A DNA stretch of 46,141 nt, taken from positions 1 to 46,141 of the forward strand of contig CASEYP010000002.1 in assembly GCA_949292185.1 (NCBI GenBank), read 5' to 3'. Shown here piece after piece: positions 15,906 through 23,592 of this stretch. A program made the position numbers and the translations under genes. Under the pieces are notes generated by a model. It did no database searches, had not been told where the DNA came from, and was given only the letters and a program-made list of their open reading frames with translations. Position 1 is the first letter of the stretch, and every line of letters starts with the position of its first letter. This stretch comes from an uncultured bacterium. Its GTDB lineage: Bacteria > Cyanobacteriota > Vampirovibrionia > Gastranaerophilales > Gastranaerophilaceae.

Positions 15906-18900
15906 TTATAATTGTTTCAATACTCCTGTAGAAGTTGTTCTTGTTGTGTTTTGTGGTTTTGCTCCTAAGGCGGTTTTTTGTGCTTGAGTTAATTGTTTGA
16001 TTATTTTTCTATCGCCGTTTGACATTTGTGCTGTTTTATTTTGTGGATTTGAAACTTTTTGAATTGGTTTGCCTTCTTTACCTAATGCCCATCTAAAGCC
16101 ACCTGTTAATGATATTCCGTTTCTGCCGCCATTTGTTATCATTGCTTGTCCATAAGCTGTAAATCTGTCTTTACATACTTTTTGAACACCTACTCCGTAT
16201 TGTACATATGGTTTTATGCTCATTTCCGGTAGCATTACATTATTTGCTCTTACTTTTGATTCGCCCAATATATTCCATACCATATTTACTCCAATGTACG
16301 GCTGCCATCCATGAGGTAAGTTTCCGATAAATTTTACACCTGGAGAAATTTGGATTGCATTTAACGGATCACTATCAATTCTTACTCCGGCTGAATTTGT
16401 ATAATCAAATGTATTTACAAATGTATATGATAATAACAAGCTCGGTTGAATTATAAAACGGCCTTCTTTAAATTCTAAGTTATAGCCAGTTTTATTTCCT
16501 ATACCTGCTATCAACATTGTCATATCTTCCTTGCCATACATATTTGTATTATTAGCAACTGATGCACCTACACTTAATGTCGTGGCATTAAAGAAGTTTC
16601 CTTTATAGAACGTCATTGTTCCACCTATCAAACCACCGTTTTGGGTTGAATCAACTCCGCTATATCTTTGACTTGCGCCGTTATACCCCACATAGCCGCT
16701 TAATACTCTTTCATATCCACGTTTAACTCTTTTGAGTTCTCCATCAAAACCTATCAAGGTTCCATAAGTTATATTTGATACTTTTGGACCATTCTTTAAT
16801 GGTATGCTTTCAAAACTTGCATAAGGTTTTACCCATATACCTGCATTATTATGTTTTGTATATATCGGTGAATACACTCCAACATCTGTTGCATTACCTG
16901 TTGAAGCTAAAGCATACTGATTTTCATATTTCATGGATATTCTTTCTAAATATGGAATATTCATAAAACTATCTGAATGGTTAAATGCATAATTAAATGT
17001 TTGCAATTGTGTTGAATATGCTCCAGCTTGTGATGCTACCGGAGATGCCAATACGCTTGGGTTAAATGCATCACTAGGATTCCCTGTATTTGTTATGCCA
17101 CCACCAACATTAAACAAATTATCACCTTTTGTAAATAAGAAGTGACCACCATCATCTCTATTATCATACATTACATGGTATTTATAGATTGGTGTATATG
17201 CGGTTGTTTGGTAACCTGTTGGAGTTTCGTTTACTCCATTTACTACGTTATCTTTTAAGCCAATTTGGGCAAAATAAATATCTGTTACGTCACGACCTTC
17301 CGGAGCATCACTTAACATATTCATTCCGACAACATTCAATTTACCGAAATGTTGTCCGTAATTATTTGCAGTAAATCTATCCATAGTTTTATTTGCCAAA
17401 TCTACATCGGCTACCATATTAGTATTACCAACAAGAGTAAATGTATTTAATGCTGAAACCCCAGCTTTATTATTTAACATATTGATTGTACCGGAATTTA
17501 AAGTTAAATTGTTATTATCTAATACATTATCTCTGCCTAAATTCAATGTTATATTTGACAAACTTACATTTACACTTGGATTATTTACAGAGGCACTTTC
17601 TTGAGTCTCATCTGATGAATTTGGAACAGGTGCTGCTTCAGCTTTAATGTTGTTATTCAAATAAACAACACCCGTATCATCACCCTCAATATTTACAATA
17701 TATCCATCATTACCATTTATTTGATCATCTATAACAAAACTACCTTTATTTTGAGCATTAATAGTTAATGTAGCAGAATTGTCCATATAAATCGCTTCCG
17801 GACGTTTTCCATTTTTATCTTCAACATAGTTTCCGCTAATTACTGAAGTATATCCATCTTTTGCCGTTAATCTAACATTTTTAGCTGCATATATAGCACC
17901 GCCTTTAGCATCTGCAATTTCTGATTTTGCATAGTTACCAACAAAACTTGAATTAACAATACCTCCTGTAATCTGAACCAAATCATCTTTTGTAAAAATA
18001 CTTTCAGGATCAGTATCAAAATACAATCCAGAAGAAAGAAGCTTATCAATTTCAGACCAAGTCTCTGAATTTGCGTATTGAGAACCTATATTCTCAACGC
18101 GAATTTTATAACCATTCTCTTTTACAGTAGCAGAAAGATTATCAAAATTAATAGGATCATTGCTATTAGTCAATCTTGCAGAATATACACATTTTCTTTC
18201 GCCAGTATCTACATTCAATACAACTAATTTAGAAACTACAACTACGTTAGCTGGATCAATATCATCATATTGCCCATTAATATTTGACACAGTTGCAATA
18301 GCACCACCATAAGATGGACCAGTTGCAGTTGCATAATTGTCTACAAAATTGCCAGTAATGGTATTGAATACACCGCCGGAACTATAATAACTCTCATAAT
18401 TATTATAGATAGCTCCACCCATTGCCAAATTATAACCAGAGGCATAATTTTCAATAAAATCACCCTTCAAACTTGCAATGTTACCACTATAATTATTATA
18501 AATAGCTCCACCCTTAGCTTCATTTTCAGTAGCGGCACTATAATTGCCTATAAAATTACCATTAATATCGCCTACACTACTCCAATTATAAATAGCCCCA
18601 CCACCAACAGCTGAAGAAGTTGTTGACGAATAATTATTTATAAAATCGCCTGTAATATTACCTAAAGAACCACTATTGTTATAAATCGCTCCACCTCTGG
18701 CTGACCCTGTTTCTGAAAGGCTATAATTGCCTATAAAATCTCCATTAATATCACCAATTGTCCCTTGTGAATTAAAAATAGCTGCTCCATAGGAAGAACC
18801 AGACCCCTTACCAGTATTATAATTTGCTATAAAATCGCCTGTTATACTACCAATAGTTCCTTTGTTATTTAGAACAGCTGCGCCATACGCTGAATTAGTT

Positions 18901-20270
18901 GATACACTACTATTACCTATAAAATCACCTACAATGCCAGAAATAGAACCACTACTAAAGATTGCACCTCCATATGAATAACCATTAGAAGTGATAGAAT
19001 TACCTATAAAATCTCCGGTAAGATTAGCAATACTACTACTATTAAATATTGCACCACCATAGGCAGCTCCAGTACCCTGCACATAATTACCTATAAAATC
19101 TCCAGTAATATTATTAATCGTGCTGAGATTATAAATAGCACCACCATAAGATGATGAAGATTTTACATAATTACCTATAAAATCTCCTGTGATATTACCT
19201 ATAGAGCCAGAATTATAAATAGCACCAGCCTTTGAGAGATTTCCGTTTAATGCATAGTTATTTATAAAATTACCATTTATGCTCCCAATATTACCTAAGT
19301 TACCGATAGCACCACCAGTATTAGAACCATCATTTAAGGTATTTGTCTTAGTATAATTTCCAATAAAATCTCCGTTCAGATTGTTTATTGTTCCAAAGTT
19401 TGCAATAGCACCACCTAGGGTATCTATCATCCCTGACTTATATTTTTCTTTTAACGCATAATTACCAATAAAATTACCATTAATGGTTCCTATAGTAGAG
19501 CTATCATCATTTTCTATTGCCCCACCATAAGCTCTATTAACATCTGTAGAATAAACATAATTACCAACAAAATTTCCATCTATCTCATTGATAGAAGCAC
19601 CGCTATAATTTGCAATAGCACCACCTTCTACAGCATCTGCAATAATTCCATTCTCGATAAAATCACCTTTTATAACTCCAATTTTCGCATCTTTACCGGT
19701 ATTATATAAAGCACCAGCAACTTGGTTATTTCCACCACTTATTTTTTGACCAACAAAATTTAAGTTCACAGTTTCTGAAGTTTTATCAACACTATTAGTA
19801 TAGCGAGAATCAGTAGCTTTATTATAGGTTACTGAAATATCACCATTTGATTGCTCTGATTTTACTAAGGCAATATTTCCATTTTCGTCTTTTTCCCAAT
19901 TATAATAATTAGTACTATCACCCTCTCCATAAGTAGTTTGTTTTAAATCCAACTTATAATATACAGGTGTCATTGTTTTGGTTTCTGAGTTATATGTGAA
20001 TTTAGTTACAATATTATCCCCAGTTGGCTTTACTCCACCTTCTTGAACTTTTGTCAATGTGTAAGCACTTCCAGCAGTAGGATACTGAGCAGCAGGATCA
20101 GAACCTGGTATATTTTGACCGGCTAACTTATCCAATGTACCTTGAGTTTCATCATTTGCAGCAACAGGAACCGGAGCCAAATTTTCAGCAGCATATGCCC
20201 CTCCCATACTTAATGTTGCCATAGATGCGACTAGTAATGTTTTTGCTGTACTTAAACTTCTGTTTTTCAT
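15906..20270 (-). CDS. Giant autotransporter with chlamydial Pmp-type GGAI/FxxN repeats
   Basis: A surface protein of 1454 residues when started at the ATG at 20270, behind a GAGGG site (a further 20 residues upstream are possible). It opens with a signal peptide (MKNRSLSTAKTLLVASMATL, AYA cleavage). From about residue 200 to 790 it carries 16 tandem units of roughly 28-45 residues, each with GDFIGNY-like (F-I/V-x-N) and GGAIYN-like (GGAI) tetrapeptides. These are the two motifs that define chlamydial polymorphic membrane proteins and build a beta-helix passenger. A further beta-rich stretch leads to a C-terminal barrel of about 250 residues (from GIWVKPYASF near 1144 to GGFRWALG near 1393). 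About 60 charged and polar residues follow the barrel, which is unusual because most autotransporters end on the last barrel strand. Likely exported to the cell surface for adhesion; the target is unknown. Confidence 0.88.
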   Translation of the reverse strand: MKNRSLSTAKTLLVASMATLSMGGAYAAENLAPVPVAANDETQGTLDKLAGQNIPGSDPAAQYPTAGSAYTLTKVQEGGVKPTGDNIVTKFTYNSETKTMTPVYYKLDLKQTTYGEGDSTNYYNWEKDENGNIALVKSEQSNGDISVTYNKATDSRYTNSVDKTSETVNLNFVGQKISGGNNQVAGALYNTGKDAKIGVIKGDFIENGIIADAVEGGAIANYSGASINEIDGNFVGNYVYSTDVNRAYGGAIENDDSSTIGTINGNFIGNYALKEKYKSGMIDTLGGAIANFGTINNLNGDFIGNYTKTNTLNDGSNTGGAIGNLGNIGSINGNFINNYALNGNLSKAGAIYNSGSIGNITGDFIGNYVKSSSSYGGAIYNLSTINNITGDFIGNYVQGTGAAYGGAIFNSSSIANLTGDFIGNSITSNGYSYGGAIFSSGSISGIVGDFIGNSSVSTNSAYGAAVLNNKGTIGSITGDFIANYNTGKGSGSSYGAAIFNSQGTIGDINGDFIGNYSLSETGSARGGAIYNNSGSLGNITGDFINNYSSTTSSAVGGGAIYNWSSVGDINGNFIGNYSAATENEAKGGAIYNNYSGNIASLKGDFIENYASGYNLAMGGAIYNNYESYYSSGGVFNTITGNFVDNYATATGPSYGGAIATVSNINGQYDDIDPANVVVVSKLVVLNVDTGERKCVYSARLTNSNDPINFDNLSATVKENGYKIRVENIGSQYANSETWSEIDKLLSSGLYFDTDPESIFTKDDLVQITGGIVNSSFVGNYAKSEIADAKGGAIYAAKNVRLTAKDGYTSVISGNYVEDKNGKRPEAIYMDNSATLTINAQNKGSFVIDDQINGNDGYIVNIEGDDTGVVYLNNNIKAEAAPVPNSSDETQESASVNNPSVNVSLSNITLNLGRDNVLDNNNLTLNSGTINMLNNKAGVSALNTFTLVGNTNMVADVDLANKTMDRFTANNYGQHFGKLNVVGMNMLSDAPEGRDVTDIYFAQIGLKDNVVNGVNETPTGYQTTAYTPIYKYHVMYDNRDDGGHFLFTKGDNLFNVGGGITNTGNPSDAFNPSVLASPVASQAGAYSTQLQTFNYAFNHSDSFMNIPYLERISMKYENQYALASTGNATDVGVYSPIYTKHNNAGIWVKPYASFESIPLKNGPKVSNITYGTLIGFDGELKRVKRGYERVLSGYVGYNGASQRYSGVDSTQNGGLIGGTMTFYKGNFFNATTLSVGASVANNTNMYGKEDMTMLIAGIGNKTGYNLEFKEGRFIIQPSLLLSYTFVNTFDYTNSAGVRIDSDPLNAIQISPGVKFIGNLPHGWQPYIGVNMVWNILGESKVRANNVMLPEMSIKPYVQYGVGVQKVCKDRFTAYGQAMITNGGRNGISLTGGFRWALGKEGKPIQKVSNPQNKTAQMSNGDRKIIKQLTQAQKTALGAKPQNTTRTTSTGVLKQL
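17880..19690 (-). repeat. Coding tandem repeat region of the autotransporter
   Basis: Sixteen degenerate protein-level units with F-[IV]-x-N and GGAI (a few GAAI/GAAV) are encoded here. At DNA level the CCTATAAAATC(A/T)CC-like and GCACCACC-like words recur every 80-130 bases. The units vary in length and sequence, so this is an old, diversified array; no two are identical. Confidence 0.85.
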
Positions 20271-20391
20271 CACCGACACCCTCATACTTATCACTATCGA
20301 TATCTTTCCTATCGACAAAATGAGTAACATTCTTTATTCTTTTCGGGGACTTTTTACATTAGTTAATATTAGATATCTAGTATATATCTAT

Positions 20392-20419
20392 ATTATATAT
20401 TTGTTTTTATAAAATTCAA
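20392..20419 (-). promoter_or_regulatory. Promoter of the autotransporter gene
   Basis: On the minus strand TTGAAT (20419-20414), a 16-base spacer and a perfect TATAAT (20397-20392). The predicted start near 20385 leaves a leader of about 115 bases. Confidence 0.65.
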
Positions 20420-20436
20420 GTGTTTTATAGCGAAAT

Positions 20437-20462
20437 ATTACTAATTCTTAAGAATTAGTAAT
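20437..20462. promoter_or_regulatory. Perfect 26-bp palindrome upstream of the autotransporter promoter
   Basis: Bases 20437-20462 read identically on both strands, with CTTAAG at the centre and ATTACTAATT as the left arm. The centre is about 64 bases upstream of the predicted autotransporter start, a usual position for an activator. No T-run follows, so it is not a terminator. The binding protein is unknown. Confidence 0.6.
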
Positions 20463-20477
20463 TCTATAAAAAATTAT

Positions 20478-20510
20478 AAAAAAAGAGACCTATCCACTTG
20501 GAAAGGTCTC
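20478..20510 (-). terminator. Terminator of the membrane fusion protein gene
   Basis: On the minus strand GAGACC (20510-20505) pairs with GGTCTC (20490-20485), with a short inner TCC/GGA stem, followed by seven T at 20484-20478. Confidence 0.88.
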
Positions 20511-20531
20511 CTTATATTGGTTTTTCACTTA

Positions 20532-21668
20532 CTACTTAATTTTTACTCTTGGTACAACTGACATACCCGGTACAATATTGTAATCTGAATAATCTTCATC
20601 GAAAACAATCTTTACCGGAACACGTTGTACAATTTTTACATAACTACCTACAGCATTTTCTGGAGGGAATAAACTAGATTTTGCACCTGTTGCTCTTTGA
20701 ATACTATCAACATGAGCTTTAAACTTTTTACCAGGATATGTATCAACAGAAATAGTAGCTTTTTGACCCGGCTTCATATGTGTCAATTGACCTTCTTTGA
20801 AGTTAGCAACAACCCAAACTGTTCTTGGAACAACAGCCATTAACGGTTGCCCTACTTGAACATAATTACCTGCTTCAACACTTCTTGAAGCTACTAAACC
20901 ATCTGATGGTGCATATATTTTTGTATAGCTTAAATTTAATTTTGCTTGAGCAACTTCAGCTTCTAGTCTTTTAATTTCTGCCTGTACACTTTCTGTTGTA
21001 GCAATTGATGAATCTAATTCTGATTGCATTGCTTTTTTACGATTTGTACTTGATTGGTAATTTGCAATATTTACTTCTAACTCCTTTGAACTTCTATCAT
21101 AATCCTGTTTTGAAACAACGCCTTTTTTATACATTGAAGAATATCTGCCATAATCTTTTTGTGCAAAATCTAACTTTGACTTTGCAGATGCTGTATCATC
21201 AGAAGCTTGGCTTACATTTGATGAATTTTTAGATACATCGTGAGTTGAAATTTTCAATTGAGCCTTAGCCTGTGCTAGTTTTGCCTCAGCCTGATCCAAC
21301 TTAACTTGATAATCATTCGGATCAATTTCTAATAACAAATCACCTTTCTTAACAGGCTGGTTATCATCAACTAACAATGAAATAACAGGACCTGAAACCC
21401 TTGGTGCGATAGAAATTATTCTACCTTCAACAAAAGCATCATCAGTTGACTGGTAATAAGTTGACATTATTGCCGCAAAAACTGCTACTAGCAACAAAAA
21501 TATAGCCGTTATCGCAGGTACAAAAACCCTTTTCTTTGTTATTTCTGGTCTTCTCTTTTTTAATCTGGCTTTTGCCAGTATTTCCATTTCTTCTTGTTTT
21601 CTTTGTCTTGATTTTGGGAATTTAGGAGCTTTTTTAAATTGCTCATTATTGTCTTTATCTTCTGCCAT
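20532..21668 (-). CDS. HlyD/EmrA-type membrane fusion protein of a multidrug efflux system
   Basis: A 378-residue periplasmic adaptor anchored by one membrane helix (about residues 44-68, VPAITAIFLLLVAVFAAIMS). The order is a basic cytoplasmic tail, anchor, TYYQSTDDAFVEGRIISIAPRVSG (biotinyl-lipoyl half), DNQPVKKGDLLLEIDPNDY, a long Ala/Gln-rich alpha-hairpin, then LNLSYTKIYAPSDGLVASRSVEAGNYV and the beta-barrel PGQKATISVDTYPGKKF. All are typical of EmrA. The ATG at 21668 with GAGG upstream is preferred to the GTG 12 bases earlier. It follows the MarR gene by 15 bases, and a TolC-like gene is divergent. No EmrB-type transporter is adjacent. Confidence 0.92.
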   Translation of the reverse strand: MAEDKDNNEQFKKAPKFPKSRQRKQEEMEILAKARLKKRRPEITKKRVFVPAITAIFLLLVAVFAAIMSTYYQSTDDAFVEGRIISIAPRVSGPVISLLVDDNQPVKKGDLLLEIDPNDYQVKLDQAEAKLAQAKAQLKISTHDVSKNSSNVSQASDDTASAKSKLDFAQKDYGRYSSMYKKGVVSKQDYDRSSKELEVNIANYQSSTNRKKAMQSELDSSIATTESVQAEIKRLEAEVAQAKLNLSYTKIYAPSDGLVASRSVEAGNYVQVGQPLMAVVPRTVWVVANFKEGQLTHMKPGQKATISVDTYPGKKFKAHVDSIQRATGAKSSLFPPENAVGSYVKIVQRVPVKIVFDEDYSDYNIVPGMSVVPRVKIK

Positions 21669-21683
21669 AAAAAACCTCACTAT

Positions 21684-22142
21684 TTATATTTGTATATTTA
21701 CCTTACCTAATAAATTTTTTCTTAACTTTAACTGAACATTATTAAAATTTTCTAATTCATCATCAGTTATACCATCTATAGTTTCTTCCCATATTGAAAG
21801 AATTATAGGTAATATTTCTTTATAAATGCGCTTACCTTCCTCTGTAACTGAAAGTTTTAAGACTTTACGGCCTTTTGCTTCTTGCAATTTTGTAAGATAT
21901 CCCATATTTTCCAATATTGTAACAATTCTTGAAATATTAGGTCTATCCTTCAAAGTCATAGCTGATAATTGTCTTTGATACAAACCATCATTTTCATACA
22001 CTACAGCCAGTACAGTGAATTGTTCAGGGGTAATCTTTAACTTCTTCGCAGCAAATGTCTGAACTGCAAATATCTTTGACAAATTACCCAACCCGCTTAA
22101 AACGAGTCCGATTTTTTGTTGTAATAATTTTTCTTTATTCAT
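21684..22142 (-). CDS. MarR family transcriptional regulator
   Basis: A 152-residue winged-helix regulator. The MarR layout is complete: an N-terminal dimer helix, LKITPEQFTVLAVVYENDGLY (helix 2-3), QRQLSAMTLKDRPNISRIVTILEN (recognition helix), MGYLTKLQEAKGRKVLKLSVTEEGKRIY (wing) and a C-terminal dimerisation helix. The start at 22142 fits MarR length; the 16 hydrophobic residues encoded upstream are not part of the family and would overlap the divergent gene. It heads the operon with the membrane fusion protein and probably represses both directions through the palindrome at 22155-22170, lifting on binding a small molecule. Confidence 0.92.
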   Translation of the reverse strand: MNKEKLLQQKIGLVLSGLGNLSKIFAVQTFAAKKLKITPEQFTVLAVVYENDGLYQRQLSAMTLKDRPNISRIVTILENMGYLTKLQEAKGRKVLKLSVTEEGKRIYKEILPIILSIWEETIDGITDDELENFNNVQLKLRKNLLGKVNIQI

Positions 22143-22154
22143 GATTTTTCTTTG

Positions 22155-22170
22155 TGTTATTATAATAACA
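22155..22170. promoter_or_regulatory. Putative MarR operator over divergent -10 boxes
   Basis: A perfect 16-bp palindrome, TGTTATTATAATAACA, lies in the 46-base gap between the divergent MarR and TolC-like genes. TATAAT-like words occur on both strands within it, so a bound dimer would cover both promoters, the standard arrangement for autorepressing MarR proteins. Confidence 0.6.
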
Positions 22171-22188
22171 TAAAAGGAAATAAATAGC

Positions 22189-23562
22189 ATGAAAAATTTA
22201 AAAATATTAATTATTATATTTAGCTTATTACTAATTGCCCCACAATCTATGGCTAAATCAAAAAAGAATACGGAACCTTCAAATATTGAATATATTAATA
22301 TTAAATGGTGGGAAAATTTTAATGATTCAATATTAACTGATTACATGATGAAACTTTACAAAAATAATCAGGACTTAAAAATTGCGACTATCAAATCTCA
22401 ACAATCACAACAAGTTATGAAACAAGCATTTGCAAATCAATTACCACAACTATACTTCAATGGGTATTTGCAAAGAGATTTAACTGCCAGTGATCAAAGA
22501 TTTGGAGATGTAGTAATTCCTGATTATAATCAGGCACATTATTATCTACCTCTTACAATGTCTTATGAAGTAGATATTTGGGGTGAAAATTACTTAAAGA
22601 CTAAAAGTTTCAAAAAGCAAATAGAAATGACAAAACAAGATGAAAGAGCAACATATATTTCTATTTCATCAAATTTTGCATATAATTATTATACACTTAT
22701 AGGCCTTGATAAGCTTATTGCAAATCAAGAAAAATTAGTAAAAATACAAGAAGAAATTGTTACTCTTGAAGAAGACAAATACAATAGCGGCTTATGTCCT
22801 TTAGCTGAACTTTTATCTGAAAAACAAAGTTTGACTCAAATGGTAGAAAGATTAAATTCACTAAAAGAAAGACAAGATGTTACACTAAACCAATTATTAG
22901 TACAGCTTGGTGATAGATATACTACTAAAATTGAAAGAAATCCTTACGATTCAATTACAGTATTAAATGTTCCAGAAGAAATATCAACTGAGATCATTGC
23001 AGATAGACCTGATATTAAAAAAGCTGAACTATACATTGAAAAAGCCGGTATTGATGTTAAGGTCGCAAAACGTGATTTCTTACCTAAGTTCAGAGTATAT
23101 GGTCAAGTTGGTTTTAACGCATATGATTGGTGCAGAATGTTCGCTCCGCATACATTTTTATCAAACATAGGTATTGCACCATCACTTGACTTATTTACAG
23201 GCGGTATGAAAAGAGCAAAATTAAAATATAATAAACTTGAATACGAAAAAGCTCTACAAATTTATGAAAAAGCAATTCTTTCATCAGTTCAAGAACTAAA
23301 TGATGCAATGATGAGTGCTAAAACTTCAAATGCTAATTACAAAAAAAGCGATGAAAGATATAAACTTGAAGAAGAAAAACTTGCTTTATCAAATCACAAA
23401 TTCAAAATTGGCGGAGAATCAAAACTTGATAATTTAAAAAATCAACAAGTAATAATTCTAAGTGAAGAAAGCAAGGTAATTAACAATATAAATAGAGTTA
23501 TAGCTTCCATCAACTTATATAAAGCTGTTGGTGGTCAAGATTACAACAAAATTAATCTATAG
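22189..23562 (+). CDS. TolC-like outer membrane efflux protein
   Basis: A 457-residue outer-membrane channel protein. It has a Sec signal peptide (hydrophobic core at residues 5-17, cleavage near SMA-K), with no lipobox Cys. Two OEP repeats follow. The first begins NNQDLKIATIKSQQSQQVM with LPQLYFNGYLQRD. The second includes ERNPYDSITVLNVPEEISTE, ADRPDIKKAELYIEKAGIDV, FLPKFRVYGQVGF and PSLDLFTGGMKRAKL, the RPDI and LF-GG signatures of the NodT/TolC group. It should join the membrane fusion protein encoded divergently. An AAAGGAAA site lies 8 bases from the ATG. Confidence 0.92.
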   Translation: MKNLKILIIIFSLLLIAPQSMAKSKKNTEPSNIEYINIKWWENFNDSILTDYMMKLYKNNQDLKIATIKSQQSQQVMKQAFANQLPQLYFNGYLQRDLTASDQRFGDVVIPDYNQAHYYLPLTMSYEVDIWGENYLKTKSFKKQIEMTKQDERATYISISSNFAYNYYTLIGLDKLIANQEKLVKIQEEIVTLEEDKYNSGLCPLAELLSEKQSLTQMVERLNSLKERQDVTLNQLLVQLGDRYTTKIERNPYDSITVLNVPEEISTEIIADRPDIKKAELYIEKAGIDVKVAKRDFLPKFRVYGQVGFNAYDWCRMFAPHTFLSNIGIAPSLDLFTGGMKRAKLKYNKLEYEKALQIYEKAILSSVQELNDAMMSAKTSNANYKKSDERYKLEEEKLALSNHKFKIGGESKLDNLKNQQVIILSEESKVINNINRVIASINLYKAVGGQDYNKINL

Positions 23563-23567
23563 ATTAT

Positions 23568-23592
23568 AAGATAATTAGCTCTATCTTTTATT
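23568..23592 (+). terminator. Weak terminator of the TolC-like gene
   Basis: AAGATA (23568-23573) and TATCTT (23582-23587) form a 6-bp stem followed by TTATTT on the plus strand. The genes on either side converge here. Confidence 0.4.

Noticed and set aside
17880..19690. Repeats with regular spacing, considered as a CRISPR array
   Set aside because: Units are degenerate, in frame and part of one long open reading frame with Pmp-type motifs; no identical repeats with unique spacers.
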